Shown: positions 33,229-46,421 of the stretch, in pieces
Layout: every line of letters starts with the position of its first letter
Numbering within the stretch: position 1 is the first letter of the stretch
NCBI GenBank assembly: GCA_914767715.1
Contig: OU612071.1
Span: forward strand, 20,146,948-20,210,947
DNA from: Membranipora membranacea
Taxonomy: Eukaryota > Bryozoa > Gymnolaemata > Cheilostomatida > Membraniporidae
Reading direction: 5' to 3'
Length of the DNA: 64,000 nucleotides
Notes under the pieces: generated by a model
What the model was told of the DNA's origin: nothing
What the model saw: only the letters and a program-made list of their open reading frames with translations
Database searches by the model: none
Position numbers and translations under genes: made by a program

Positions 33229-34544
33229 TTGACAAAATTTGGAAAATCGAGTCACCAATGTGCGAATGCTAGAAGAACCAAGGAGTCGAAGGGGAATAAT
33301 GTGTGACGGCACTAAACCACTATGCCGCACACTGAGCGGTTACTAGGGTGAATTGACGAGACTTTTAATTGCACACCAGCATCTTTATTGCTCTCTCAAA
33401 CAACACACACTAAACTGAGTAAAAACAATCTCTTATATAGTATTACCAAAGGGATGTGAAAATAGGATATCGTATGATATCAATTAAATTGCAAAAACTA
33501 GGTAATAGCAAAGTGATAATTAATTGGCTCACACTCATCAAGATGGCAAAGCGTAACACTACACACCAGGACACAGCCCATCAGTTGGTCATTATTAATG
33601 TAATAAATGTCTATTAAAAGGTTATTATTTCTGCCACTGGAAGTTAATAAAAAATGTTTATTATTATGGCATTTCCAGTGACAGCCAGAACGGCCACTGT
33701 CATGACCTGATACATGACAGGTGATGGCTGTTACAAATGTATTAAATAGTTGTCTACCGGGTGCATGTTCATCTCTCTTCACCTGACAGTGTGATATGTG
33801 GATGCTTCTTGGTATCTCACAGGTTCATTGTAACAAGCTCTGATTCATTCTTATGAATTACATTTATTAAATAATATGAAGACGGGATGGAATATTTTGA
33901 TCCGGAATGAACTGGATAGTGAGGACTCTGTATAGATGTGAATTGAATTGCCTGTATGCAGAGGTCCCAGAAAATGCATGGTTAGCATACAAATATCAAT
34001 AATATATAGGCAAAATACAAATGAGGATGAAAGGCTAGATAGATACAAGACAGACAACTGGCAATATTTGTATTTGGGTTAGTTGGTAGAGACAATCGTT
34101 ATGTTTTGCCAACCTGCACAGTTTCTCAAATCAGAGACAGCTACCCCACCCCAAACCAGAAAGAGTAGAGTATGTGGGTTTAGAGATATGACATGATATA
34201 ATTGATACTAATTCAGAAACATGGAGCTCTGTGCAGCAAACGTTTCTTCTTTATTTTGCGGCCTCTCATGTAGATCTGTCATTGGTGGATATCGATTTCT
34301 ATTCGGATCACCTCTCTGCATCAATCAGGTCCGGAGTCTGGAGTCTATAAAAATAACTCAAATAAATTGAAACTAAGTTTTTTTTATAGATTTTGGTAGC
34401 TTAGATAATATTATTGGCATGCTATGATTATACACACATCGGTCCTTACCCTATGGATTCCTCAAATCACAAATTTGATTTTATCAATTTGTAGTCTAAT
34501 TGCAGGCTGCAGTGTGTACATTTCCTATACCAACATAAACTAAG
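33229..34544. other. No recognised gene
   Basis: No motif on either strand. The segment from TGTGACGGCACTAAACC (about 33301) has an LTR-like look but no partner, no duplication and no ORF. Confidence 0.35.
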
Positions 34545-34635
34545 TTAAACAATATGTTTGAATATGTCTAAGGTTAAAAGATAACTGTGATTGTGAATCC
34601 ACATAATAGAAAGTGATTCATGGCAACCCTCGAAC

Positions 34636-34790
34636 TTACTCGCAATCTTATACTCGTCCATATCCATCTCACTGCCATCAACTGTAACAGGGGTATTCCC
34701 TCTGACTTTTGGTGTTACAGGTAGCTGCTTCTTGTGTTTCCTGTTTTTAAACAGAAAGTGGAACATCCCATCCTGTCGATGAAATTCCAC
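34636..34790 (-). other. Possible exon
   Basis: Minus-strand frame MEFHRQDGMFHFLFKNRKHK followed by TPKVRGNTPVTVDGSEMDMD, ending near a possible donor (gtaagttcg at about 34636). Protein-like but unrecognised. The 3' part of the open frame (34545 on) is likely intron. Confidence 0.3.
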
Positions 34791-34829
34791 GCAGAGACTC
34801 TCGGTTCAACTAAAACAAGCCAATATTAT

Positions 34830-35290
34830 TATTTCACATCAATCTACCGACATTCAAAGAAAGATAGAGGGGACACACAAAATCATGATTTCAATCAACC
34901 AGCTTTCTTTTCGATCTTGGGTCTTTTTTGCGTCGAAATAAGCCCAGTTTTTCAGGCTCAATATTTTTTTCCCACCTGAAATATCTCTGCTGAGAGAGTG
35001 AAGCTATTCTGTCTGGCTGATTACTTGGCTCCACCACCAGTTGTTTTGATTGATGGAGCCTCCTTTTTTTTCTCGTATTCTTTGATGTTGATGATCCGCA
35101 AAGCGTTTTTCTGCCATTGTCTCAGACTTTTATCAAAAATATTACGCATCAGTTTGATTATGTCCTTTTGAGCAACAATATTTCTGGCGAGGGATTCATC
35201 CTTCACCTTGCTCTGCTGATCATCTTGAGGACTCATTCATTGTTCCACCAGTTCCATACTTAGTTTGTTACAGGTGCCCGTGTTGTTGCT
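34830..35290. repeat. S8 repeat, copy G (dispersed)
   Basis: Begins with CATCAATCTACCGACATTCA like copy F. On the minus strand it holds the best-preserved frame of the family (71 codons, 35021-35236): ESLARNIVAQKDIIKLMRNI and then SLRQWQKNALRIINI. Other copies keep parts of it. The coding sense of S8 may therefore be minus. Confidence 0.6.
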
Positions 35291-35354
35291 GTTCATCTCC
35301 GTGGATGCCATGCCGGTTGTGTTTTGCAGTCTGTATTGCGAGGCGTACATTGCA

Positions 35355-35465
35355 GGGTTTTAATTCAAGATTTGCTTCCATTGATAAATGAGAACAATAG
35401 CATGAAAAATTTGATCAATTCAGATTCATGTTTGCCAGTGGTTCTATTTTAACTTTGACCTCCGC
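35355..35465. repeat. Short dispersed repeat, copy 1
   Basis: Similar to 46858-46960: both contain AATAGCATGAA and GTGGTTCTATTTTAACTT in the same order. Seems to be a distal part of the repeat family that also includes S8 copies F and G. Confidence 0.5.
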
Positions 35466-38400
35466 GTCACCATTGGCCTCACACCTTCCATGTTGTGATC
35501 CAAAGAAATTCCCAGTGAATTTTGTATCTCGCATCCCAAATCTTTGGGAGATACTGAGCATTGGCTGGCTGCTTTTGTATTGACAGGCACACCCATCAGG
35601 TCGTACTATGAGGTGCTTGAAGTTATGGTGAATTGATATAATTGGCTAACAAGATATTTCAGAAAAGTTTTAACCACTGCTGCATCGTGTTTGAGGTCTG
35701 CTGCATTCTCTCAAACATTCCCAAAAAATTATTAATAATACAATAATAATAATAACAATAATACAAAGAATTAAATAAATAAAATTAAGTTTTTCATATT
35801 ATATACACCTGCAAAAATAACATTAAATGCATTTGTCTGTTTGATTATTGTTTTGATATTAGAGGTTGCTTTACAGCGAATGTTACAAAACCCGGTTCAT
35901 ATCAGATAGCAGACCAGCATCTCAGGTAGAACTGCCAGCTGCATAAGTGTTTTTGAGAGAGTATAATTCTTTTTGTCCACTGCTTTGTTTATGATGAACA
36001 TATAGATCTCTGTCTAGTTTAGCCACACACATTACAATAATTCATCATTTAGTTTGAAGGTCACTTATTTAGCACCAAAATAGAATACATGTGTACCTAC
36101 CTTCCACCTCCCGATTAATGTTTAGGGCATCCAGACGCTCTGCAGCTGGCTGCATTATGTATCTTGTAGGTTTTTTCGGACACTGCAAATAAAATGAAAA
36201 AATACTAATTACCTCAGTGCAGTCTATGATGCAGCAAGTTGCTTAGTGGCTATGAACTCCTTAGGCAGTGAGGATCAGGTTACTACACGGTTGAAGAACA
36301 TGGTCAGTGGTTTCAAAGCCTGGGCTATGAAGGTTAATGTTAATGTTACTGCGACATCGAACCTGTAGTGAATATATGGATTAATATAATCTTGCTTTCA
36401 ACTCTTAACACATAACATTATCATATAATGCTGCTGGGGAGGGGGGCTCCACCAAAATCGTCAAAAACTTATCAATTTGATCAAATATATCCAAGTAATC
36501 TGACTGCCATGTTCATGAGCACACTTTTGTTTTAAAAGCGTTACCATCTTGTATAATATTTGGAGTTCATGGCATAGTGTCTACCTGTCTGCTAAATCTA
36601 GTCTGTGTCTCATCAGAACCATGAGAACTCTCTCCTCGGATCTCAGCTTATGTGTAGGCTTTTAGCTGCTGGTATCCACTTGCGGTATTTAGCAACTACA
36701 TTTAATCTGATGTTTTTGTGCATCTGTTTTGGCCCTTTGGTAGGATGTCATTGTGATATTTAACAAGAGCTTCGAAGCATTTTATGTTTGGCAGCCCAGT
36801 ATAAAAGCTCACATCTGCGCCAGCAGTCTTTTACTTTCAGGCGCCAGGAACTTGGCAAGCATTTTTTTTGTGTTTTTATTTTTATTTCCAGTGTGAGGCG
36901 GCGCCCTTCTGCGACATTCACCCTCTTTGTAAGATGTTTTGCCTTTCTTCGACAGGCTTCATGGTATTTTAGGCTTTATCTCACGATCACTGAAATACAT
37001 TTCTTCCATAGGCTCAGGCATATTCATAATATCTGGGTTATAAGATGCTGCCTTTTCAAAAACAGCCACAGTTAATGATTGTTTCCAAGTTGTGGTGGCC
37101 TACTAAACCAAACTCTATAATTCTGTAAACCCACCTTCAACCCGACACAGGTCGCCCATGGTTATTATTTCAATCTGGACATATTTTCTCGAGTCCCTGT
37201 TCAAGAGGGAGCTTAATATTAAACAAATATATGTTTGTGTTGCTAGGTGTTGTTTGAAGTATTTACTTTCATGCTCACGCTTTCCAGATGAGAAAATTTA
37301 CATCATCTGAACTGACAGTTTCTGTTGCCCTCCCCACACCTTTCCTTACATCAACTAACATACAAAACTGGTCGACGAAGTTGGTCACAATTGTTTGGGA
37401 TTCGGAGAGTCTGTTACCGCTGTCTGGGTGCATACCCCTCTATATGTCGCTAGCTGTTACTTGAAGTATTTATGTGCATGATCTATGAATAAGTCATTAG
37501 GTGCAGTAAAGGTTGCTTTACCGTGAGTCTCACAAAATCTGTTCCTTATCAGAGAATAGGCCAGTTTCTTAGGCAGAACTTTTAGCTGCATAAATGTTTC
37601 TGATAGACTGGGAAGACAAGTGTTATGATGAACGTGTAAAATTTTCAAAAAATCATGGTCTATCTTCCTGTTTCTCTCACACGTTTATAAAATGCACAGC
37701 ATAAGTGACCTTCAGTCACCAACACAGGAGTTGAAGAGGGGTTAGTATTTGGGTTGTTTATGTCAAGGTTGTCTCGTCACCTAAAGGCTTATATGTTTGC
37801 AATGCAAGGTTAAAAATTGCGATACAATTGTGATACAACAGGGAGATCAAACATGAGATTCGGAAACAAATATAAAGCGGAGATTATCAAACCCTATTAA
37901 TAGTTTACTTCAAAATGTCAGAAGCGCGTTTGAAAGAAAGTTCAGCATGGAAGTAATAAATATAAATACAAACGTCTCATCATCTTTCTCTCCTCTTCTT
38001 TGCCCGCTCCTATCCTCCAATTCTCTCGCCTGGTTCATAATTGCAAATTAAATTAGGAAACAGAAATAATATCAAAGAAGTACATGGTGGAACAACATGT
38101 AGCATGCAGATTCCCTGCTTTGAACGGTGATTGCTGTTGTCGGTATGCTTAGACGGCAGAAGCTTTCTACCAGTCTACACACTGTCTATGTCCCTTGTCA
38201 GATTCTTTCAGAGGACAAAGCAAATCCATCCAGTGATTGATCAGGAAGTTGAACTGGATGCAGGTTACTATGGGATTTCTTGAGGTTTAACTGCTTTTGA
38301 CACCCACTACAATTTCCTAAATAACCCGGGAAATAATGATGATAAGCCATAATATTTCCTTTGGAAATCTGTTACGGATAACAGTCAGTATCACATAATA

Positions 38401-40440
38401 CATCAGGGACCTGCCAAACCATGACAGGGCACCGGGGATAGCGTCAACACTTCATGTAGTTAAGCCCTGTTAATTTGAAACAATTTATTATAATATTCAC
38501 TGGAGATGTACCAAGTGTATTTAGCCGACAGATATTGGCTTGTCTGTCATTTTACATCCAAATTTCATTTGACATGTGTCCCGTTTGTATCTGACAAATA
38601 CAAGGCCCCAAAAAGATTGAATCTGCCTTTATCATAAACATAAAAATTAAAAATAAAGCAAAAAACTGCCACTGTTGATTTATTTTATCCTGTAAGGATA
38701 CCCGATGTCCTCAACACAGAAGTCCTTTCCATGTTGTTTTGCACCTTTAAGTACCTTGAATTTTGCACCAGACTCCTGCTCCATGGTGTCTGAAGGGAAC
38801 TCAATGTATTCATCTTTTCACCTGAGCGCAAGACATAATGATAAGAATTATAATGTACTCAATGCGCCTGAGGAAGGAAATAACTACTTAAGTCCACAAT
38901 TTTCTACTTGTCTATAGTTGTTTGATAGTAGTTTGAAAGATGGCCATCATTGTGCGGACGTATGGAATTTTGGCCTATACAAATCTTGCATAGTCTTTTT
39001 GAATATGCACACAATCCTTGCCTTCAGCCTGATTTTTTAAAGGGCTCATTCCCGGGGTTAATACGCCCACCCCGTGATACCACATGGTATGCCAGTAGGA
39101 AAACTGTCCCTTTGTTCAAGATGTTTTGTCAACAGTTCTACATGTGGTAAATAAAGGAAACGTCACCAGAGTAATCTTTTGTGACATGTGTATTCTAGGA
39201 GTGTACCACCTGTTGAATGGCGGTATTTCATTCACCTATGATGTTAAATTATTCCAATGACTATTTATCAGTGCTGGTTTCGTTTAGTGATCAACAAACT
39301 AGCAATAACACATCATGAATTCAGTTGGAAGTAATGGTTACATACAGTGATGGTGCCAGCAATTTAGTTGCCATAGAAATTTTAATAAATTTATAGAAGG
39401 ATGAATTAAAAAAAGTGTGATCATGAATACGATAAATATGATTAATACAGAGGGTTGAATACATGTCACAAATTGATGATGCTGTTGTAACATTTTCTAA
39501 CATGTACACATAAAACTTACATATTAAATCGTAAATCTCCAAGACGTCAAAAAATAGGCAAACCTTTCTTGGGGGCGTCCTTCATCATACTGCATCATAA
39601 ACCTTCTCTGTGCATGTTTATCTCAGCATAATAGCATCTAGAATAACAAGAACTTGGATCAACATCTTAAATAATGTCTATGGATGTCAATTTATTTTTG
39701 AGATTTTGTATCACTATTTCCGATAAAAAATTAGATCATGTATATGAAAGAAAACAAAACAAACCTAAGGTACATTTGAGACAGAATAACACTTTTCCAT
39801 TAAATCAGTAAATAAGGCAGCAGTTGTATAGAAAGGCACTACCCAGCAAACGGCCAACATTCCTATACCAGTATGACTTGTCTGCTTATTTCCTGGGGAT
39901 GGTTTTGATATATTATCTTATCTAAACAAATGCAGACAAAAGACATATTTGTGTTAACTAAGTGCCTGCTTGTTTACATATACTTTGTGATTTGTCATTG
40001 ACAGGTCTTGTACAAAAGTCGACATCGAAATTCCCTTTCCAAGAAATAGCTGGCAGAGCAGGCTTTTGTTTAAAAAACTATTATACATGCCACCACATCC
40101 GGAGGAAGTAAAAAAAGGCAAATATTCATTTGATTGACAATGAGCTGCTTGTTAGAGTTTCGTTTGCTATAGATCTCAAATGCTTCAACAACCTAACTCT
40201 ATATGCGTCATCAAAATAGCTAATGATGATGGTAGGATATGTAGATCTAGCTTTGAGTGATAAGGTTAGACAAGTTTTCTGTGTATCATTGTAAATCATG
40301 TGTACACAAAGAAATTAAGTCACACTGTCTGATGAGGCAACACAGCCAAAGTAGGCTCAAGGCTTCTCCTAGCTAACACTTTTACTTACCAATTTCTCAT
40401 ATTTCCTTTCAATGCTCTTGTTCTCACAAAGTAATTCCTT
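35466..40440. other. Gene-poor stretch with isolated protein-like pieces
   Basis: Two minus-strand pieces look coding-derived but are unrecognised: about 36790-37070 (KAKHLTKRVNVAEGRR and, in another frame, NPDIMNMPEPMEEMYFSDRE) and 37457-37648 (CLPSLSETFMQLKVLPKKLA and KATFTAPNDLFIDHAH). The region at 35890-35990 resembles 37510-37620. Otherwise AT-rich and stop-dense, with a (TAA)n-like run at about 35725-35765. Short open frames on the plus strand are not supported. Confidence 0.35.
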
Positions 40441-40448
40441 GTTGTCAC

Positions 40449-41346
40449 TAGGGGTGAAACGGATCAGGGTTAGGCAACCTCGGATCGGATATCGGATCGG
40501 TAATAAATTCAACCCCGGATCGGATCCGGATAACGCGTATAAACGCCAAGTCCAAACAGCTGTACTCTTGCACCATAATTTACAGTTAAGGTCATTGAAT
40601 ACATGGATAAACAGCGTCAACAATCTTTTCCCTGAACCATTACCCTAATTTAAATGCGCATGTATCTGCTTGGATATAATACTTTACAAGGACCAACTTA
40701 TCACTCAAACAGTCACGGTGCAAGGATCACACAAACAGTTTATTTGAAAGTATCATTTAATGAGTACAAAGATCTCTTGACTCAATATGCCAGGATCACT
40801 CAAACCAATGAGGTTTAGTTCATTGCTCAAACCCCGATGTTTGTAATCACTGAGTTTGAACAAACTCCCTGCACATAGGATAGGAATTGTCCTCCTACTT
40901 TGAAGAAGAGGATAACCTTGTACATTAAACTAGATAGTTTGTTACAGGGAACATCATTGGACAAAAATTATGTCCTTATTCACAACGATCTGAGTAAAGA
41001 TGCTTCTCTCAATTTCAGCAGAAAAACACATCCATCAAATTTAATCAGCAACAATATAATTAGCTATGAAAATAAGATAGGTATTGATTGCCTATTGATC
41101 ACCACTGAGTGCTTTCAGCCAAACTCCATTATCTAATCTGAACCACAAATTAATGACTATCATACTTCTTTCCTTGTCATTTTTAGCGAGATAAATGATG
41201 CTTAGTAAGTGTTGATTAAAAACGTATCATCTCGTATCATCAACGTATCAATTCAGACATAACACATATCCGATCCGGTTTGTGGTTGAATCCGAGGTCA
41301 AATATCCGAAATTCAACTCCAACCTCAAGAGGTCGTTCCACCCCTA
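40449..41346. mobile_element. Non-autonomous hAT element (898 bp)
   Basis: Perfect 8-bp duplications GTTGTCAC (40441-40448 and 41347-41354) and terminal inverted repeats TAGGGGTGAAACG / TAGGGGTGGAACG (reverse complement of the right end). Subterminal GGATCGGAT-type words recur on both sides. The short open frame at 40900-41136 is not a transposase. Confidence 0.9.
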
Positions 41347-41354
41347 GTTGTCAC

Positions 41355-42840
41355 CGCCCGTGCCAATATCTAAAGTAAAGATCCAGATCAGGTGTGATCA
41401 GATCAGATCTTCAGTAGTGTTAAAGGGATAATTTGCATAGACAACTAGGGTTGACTCTGAAGGCAGACCAAGTTTACTGTCTTACGAACCACATGCATAT
41501 ATGAATGGAAGTATTTCAGCACCCTACCGTCATACATAACTAATATTGAGGTGTTTCAAATGAAGCAGAATGACATGGCTTTTTCATTCGTCATTGATGA
41601 TGTCAAAGATCATATGCAGAGAATCTGTCACTGTATATCGCATTTGCATGAGAGAGGTAATAGCAGGTTCCACATGTTCATATGTCTTGAGGACGTAACG
41701 CAACAGATTCTTTTATCTGGCTCGTATGGGGTATACGGTTTTTAAATTCATCTGCTACTGCAGCCATGCTAAAGTTCCTTATTCCATCAGCAGAGGTGGC
41801 GCTCGGAAATGACGACCATGAAAATAAGACTTCACCTCCCGACTACAATTACGGCTGCATGTGTTGAAGCAGAGGTTGTTGTACGGCTCTAGCCCAATCA
41901 GTGTAACGAAGACAGGCGAAAGACGTTCGGTGCGTAATTATTGTTTCTACAGTTTTATAAGCGTTTTATGAACAACCTTTATTATTATTATTATTCAGTT
42001 AACATAAAAAGATGAAACTAAAATAAGGCCTAGGAGTCGCCTACTCATCGGTTAAGTTATATTTGTTTGTTGGTACACACCTTGAAGAGTACTCTAAGAG
42101 AAAATCATAATTGATTTTGATTCGAGCCTATGATCTGTTGTGAATTTATGATGGAAATTTCACATATTTTCACGGCTTCACAAAAAAATGCGTTGTATGG
42201 CGTGACGTAAAAAGTCAATTTAGACAAGTCATATATCAGAGAAAATCAAATTTTATGATGAATGCAATCTCTAAGTATACATTCCACATGTTTTGAAATT
42301 TTTTGCAATTAATTTGACTCCTCCATCTGCATTGACAAAAACAGCGGTTTTTGCCTCATTTCCTCCCTAAAATGACACAACGTCATCAAATCAAGTTTTT
42401 GTTCAGGTATTCATTTTCAGTAGCTCGGCAGCTTTCCAACGGTATATGATATGTTGATATTCGGATCGGTCTTTGACATTACCTTAACATAATAGATTAC
42501 TTTACTTATTAAAATAACTTACGTCGTGTGATGCTATTTCAGAAAAGTTCAGGTGTGAAGACCAGACTAGTGTAGTGTAGATTTATGGTAAAAGATTGGA
42601 GTATAATTATAAAATCTCCATCTTCACAATAAGAATAATAGCATGACTTGCCACTCTCGTTCACAAAAGCAAAGTGATTGATGAAAAATTGCTACGTAAC
42701 AAGAGAGATAACTTTGTCATTAAAGTGCAAACAACTCCGAATACAATAGTAATGAAAGCAGTGTAAAGATCACTTTCTGCCTGTTGAAAAAAAGGGTAGC
42801 CAGTTACGGCAGGCAAAGGTACATAGGGTACATTCTCACT
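41355..42840. other. No recognised gene
   Basis: Nothing supported. (ATT)n run at about 41981-41996. Confidence 0.35.
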
Positions 42841-42841
42841 T

Positions 42842-43138
42842 TCAAAGATAGGATAAGATAAGATAGGATGGATCATCATGAGATAGGGATTTTAGTAGCA
42901 CTGAGAGTTCCCCAGTAGGAAGATTGGCTGAGGAGGAAGAACCAAAGAAACCATGTTTGAAGCAGTTGTTGATAGTGTCAGCACTCACTCGATTACATAC
43001 AGTTTTCGTGAATTTCAAAGCATGTGTGATGTTAAGAGCTGCTTCAGGACATTTATTCTGATAAAGTCTATAACTCCAACCCCTTTCAGGTACCCCAGCC
43101 TCACCTCCAGATTCATCTTCGTACACCGGTATGTCCAA
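42842..43138 (-). pseudogene. pogo/Tigger-type transposase C-terminal piece
   Basis: The block ALNITHALKFTKTVCNRVSA followed by DTINNCFKHGFF matches the region after the DDE domain in pogo/Tigger transposases and CENP-B-like proteins (usually a helix with W/R-x-V-x-x-x-T-I-x-NCF). The catalytic part is not adjacent: upstream sequence on the minus strand (43141-43446) is a different, unrecognised frame. A broken fragment. Confidence 0.55.
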
Positions 43139-43189
43139 TACTACCTCATCAGGCTCAAGATGTTCCCATTTTTCTCAAAGTTGTAAGAT

Positions 43190-44335
43190 GCAGTTGATAA
43201 TGCCCTTTCAGAATTCCTCTGTTTTCTTGTAACAATCCTGCTTCTCTGCTTCAGTCCAATTTTCTCCAGCTCGTGTATAAAAGAGATGTCTTGCTGAGGA
43301 AGCCTGTCTACCAGCACCCAAATGTTATGATGTTCACCAATGATAGAAGTTATCTCGTTGTGATATCCTTTGAAAAGAATTTCTTCAGTCAAATTTAGTA
43401 GAGTGCTATGTCTAAGACTATGTATATTATTATTATGCAAGTACAAGCCCTAGCAGAGTAAAGTATTATCTGCAGGAAAAGGTTTCCAGTTACCATTGTG
43501 TGAAACAGGTTGATCTACAGATAGCTTGCATTTTCTCACCCTCATCCAACCTCAGCTAGCCAAAAAAGTGATAGCTACCAATAAGTCAACCCCAAACTAG
43601 CAAAACTAAACTCAAGCTATCATTTTCTATTTTAGAGCGTCGGGTATTACACTATAAATCACACACTTGCCTTCTCAATTGTTATTTGTACGTATCTTCC
43701 TACGAAAAACACTGAAGGCATTGGCTGTCCATTTCTTGATCCATTTCTAAATTAGTATTCTAACAGCATTAGTGCTGCAGTTTAGGGTGCTACGGTCTTC
43801 AGTCAGGCAAATATCTGACTTTTAACCTCTGACGGTATGATGGCCGAAGTCATCATCATGTGGATGAAATCCCTAGAATTGTGATGACTTGATGTGATGT
43901 ACCAGCCTTCAAAGAAATTATTTATTTGGCTGATTATTTCTATCTTCATGGAAACCTGTGAGAATTGGATGTTATGAAATCAAAAGAATTTGCCCTGGTA
44001 TATCTCATCCCTGGTTCAACAAAGCCCCCCCTCCCCCATTTATCACCAAACTTATCAGATGGGATATTGTATTTTAAAATATGTACATATTATTCTTTGA
44101 GTGGTAATATACGAGTGAAATACGTACACATGTCGTTATGCTGATCACAAATTGAAATCCAACCATGAATGTAACTTTATAAGTACAGTATAAGCGATGA
44201 TTTATGAAGACAACAACGAGATTTGTTTGAAAATGAAGTAACAGAATCAAAATGACACCACAAATGTACCGAGCTGACCATGAGGGAATACCGAAAACTT
44301 CAGTAAAACAGCAGATCTGTATGGATGCCGCCTAC
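43190..44335. repeat. Segmental duplication, copy 1
   Basis: Collinear with 48555-49485 across three anchor blocks: CCTCTGTTTTCTTG (43218) / (48598), GTGGATGAAATCCCTAG (about 43859) / ATGGATGAAATCCCTAG (49042), and AAAATGAAGTAACAGAATCA (44231) / (49395). The second copy is shorter by about 200 bp. The minus strand of the first block is open in copy 1 (ELEKIGLKQRSRIVTRKQRN) and related in copy 2 (ELEIIGLGQRSRIVQENRG). Confidence 0.7.
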
Positions 44336-44829
44336 TGTAGAATGGATTTAAAATACGCTATAATATTTAACGTTTTTGTGCCAAAAGTGGTTCTTAAAAT
44401 TTTAACGAGAATATTATTTAACGATTGACTTGGCTTTAATTAATTTTTACTTTTGACCTGACCTCGACAATTTATTTCTACTAGGTTTTCGTATGGCTAA
44501 ATAAGAACAAGCACAAAACAGCTGCTGCTTACAAAAATTATGTGCTCATGTCAGGGGGGTAGACAACTCCAATCCATGAGTCTGATACTAATTACTGAAC
44601 AAGGAGAATTAAGTGTTTACTTATCACATTGGTAAAAAATTTATTTCACATACATGTACGTGTGGTAGTTATAATTTTATTTAAAGAGAACAAAACAGTG
44701 TTTACTGTATGTACATTATCTGCTAAAAGTGCTAGAACTGAACTGTATTAAGAACTCTTATAAAACTATTTACAGTCCATACAGTGCTGCTGTATGGTTA
44801 TCAAGCAAGTTTACACTTTTGTGTGAATA

Positions 44830-45457
44830 AAACTTATTCAAAAAGTGGATATGTACACTTGCTTGTTGCGGGCCCAGTAACCAATGCACATGCTGTTATG
44901 CCAGCTAGCCGGAAACCTCTGATAACAGAGCTCTTCCGGCCCTGTATCTCAGCATGTACTTCAGTTACTCAGCCCGCATGCAGCGGTTTCAACAGAGAAG
45001 CAGACAGTTTAAACGTGCTCAAATCATCATCCTCACTAGATTCAATCACACTAGCATAACAGCTAAAAACTTAGACTTAAACATCTTCTTGTACTGCAGG
45101 GACATAAATAAACACACAACCCATGGAGAGTAACTTATCTTTATAAGACTGTGTACCGTGACCCGCAAAAACATCCATAATTACCAATGCCTTTTGGGAT
45201 TGATTATTGAGATTATCTCTGCATTTGGATATATATGGTTTTATGATACTGTCACAGTACTCCAGCATTGTTGCTTCAGTGCTCCAGTGACTGTCACTGC
45301 GTGTTACAGACCAAACCTCAGGAAACTGATATTGAGGATGACAGCGTGGGGTTTTCCATGCATAGATCAGCTGGGATGGGAGTAATGTTCCACTCATTGA
45401 TGTAGACAACAGAGCTGTAGTTATCTCTCTTTTGTCATCAATAGCAACCACAGGGAC
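44830..45457 (-). pseudogene. pogo-type transposase, second catalytic exon and tail
   Basis: Starts at acceptor GTTGGAGGTAG (45458-45468 side) and is open to 45077. It carries LPSQLIYAWKTPRCHPQ, HWSTEATMLEY, a SIIKPYI block and LVIMDVFAGH, whose Asp is the second catalytic residue of the DDE_1 domain. After FIYVPA the frame runs into VQEDV and a stop, before the expected third-Asp (T-x-x-LQPLD type) motif. Further on, 44830-44950, a different frame reads SVIRGFRLAGITACALVTGP, a C-terminal motif of the same family. So the part containing the third acidic residue is lost. Confidence 0.65.
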
Positions 45458-45711
45458 CTACCTCCAACAAAATATTGAGATATGGATTGAAATTAGCTGA
45501 CCGCCACACATAGACCAAGCTATGCCATCTTCATTTTCATATTGTTGATTCAATCTTCTTGTTTACTTAGTACCAATTGCACCTCATTCTAGTACTGTAT
45601 ACCATAACATCAATACAGATCGCTGTCGATTCCATAAACACATTAGTAACTTAATGGGCATTATTGTTACCATTATGTAGTTTCTGCTGCATAAACCATG
45701 TAAATGCTCAC

Positions 45712-45896
45712 CTGACTGTCACCTGCTTCCTCCTTTGTCCATGTTGATGTGGGTACCATCTTCAATCCTGTTTGATCCAGATTGAGCACTAGTTCATCAG
45801 GAATATTGTTGTCTTTGATGAGCTTAGCTATCCCCTGGAGATATCCAGTTTCCAACTGGTCAAAGTTAGCAGGTCTTTTCCTAGCAGCCTGCGTTG
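45712..45896 (-). pseudogene. pogo-type transposase, first catalytic exon
   Basis: A 185-bp exon with acceptor TTTATTTTACAG and donor GTGAGC. It encodes KRPANFDQLETGYLQGIAKL and NLDQTGLKMVPTSTWT; the Asp in LDQTG is the first catalytic residue of the DDE_1 family. It splices in frame to the exon at 45457. Genuine introns inside a pogo-type gene suggest either a host-like gene structure or a spliced transposon gene; the loss of the third acidic residue argues for decay. Confidence 0.65.
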
Positions 45897-46073
45897 CTGT
45901 AAAATAAAGTTGAACGGTAATGAATTTCATGCGCAGGTACTGATGTTATGTTATCAGTAACTAGTGCCGGCAGGAAAAAAATTCCCACACTCAAAATGAT
46001 TCATAGGCAATGGTAGGTTACTGTATTGTAAAAATTTCTTTTATTAGTCAAGAATAACTGATATCAGTTATAC

Positions 46074-46421
46074 CTATATGCAGTCATCGAATAGTCTACA
46101 TATGAAACAAAGTGGTTCATTATAACAAGAATATAAGTGTCTACAGATGAGGCAATGGGGAAAGCAAATATGTATACCTTTTCCTGCTACTAGTATTGAG
46201 ACCTTTTCCAGCTCTTTCCTAGTTTGACTGCACAGCGGACCCATATCATACGAAAAATCACACTCTTCCTCCACTCCCATTACTCCTCGTTTTTTGTCTT
46301 GTATACCTGTACTCAAAACTCTGCCAAAACTTTCTAGTTTTACATGAGAGAATTGAAGTAACCTGCTCCAACTAGTGGCATTGACTTTAGCAGTTGGAAT
46401 GCCATTGTGCACTTTGTGCAA
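46074..46421 (-). other. Unrecognised frame over a dispersed repeat
   Basis: A 115-codon frame (VHNGIPTAKVNATSWSRLL near the start). It overlaps the repeat shared with 28321-28520, and no motif is recognised. A donor-like gtatac follows VSILVAGKG. Confidence 0.25.
46125..46365. repeat. Dispersed repeat, copy 2
   Basis: Partner of 28321-28520, same orientation. Confidence 0.55.

Noticed and set aside
33301-33830. Solo LTR
   Set aside because: The segment starts TGTGACGG and ends around TGTAACA, but no target duplication and no second copy were found.
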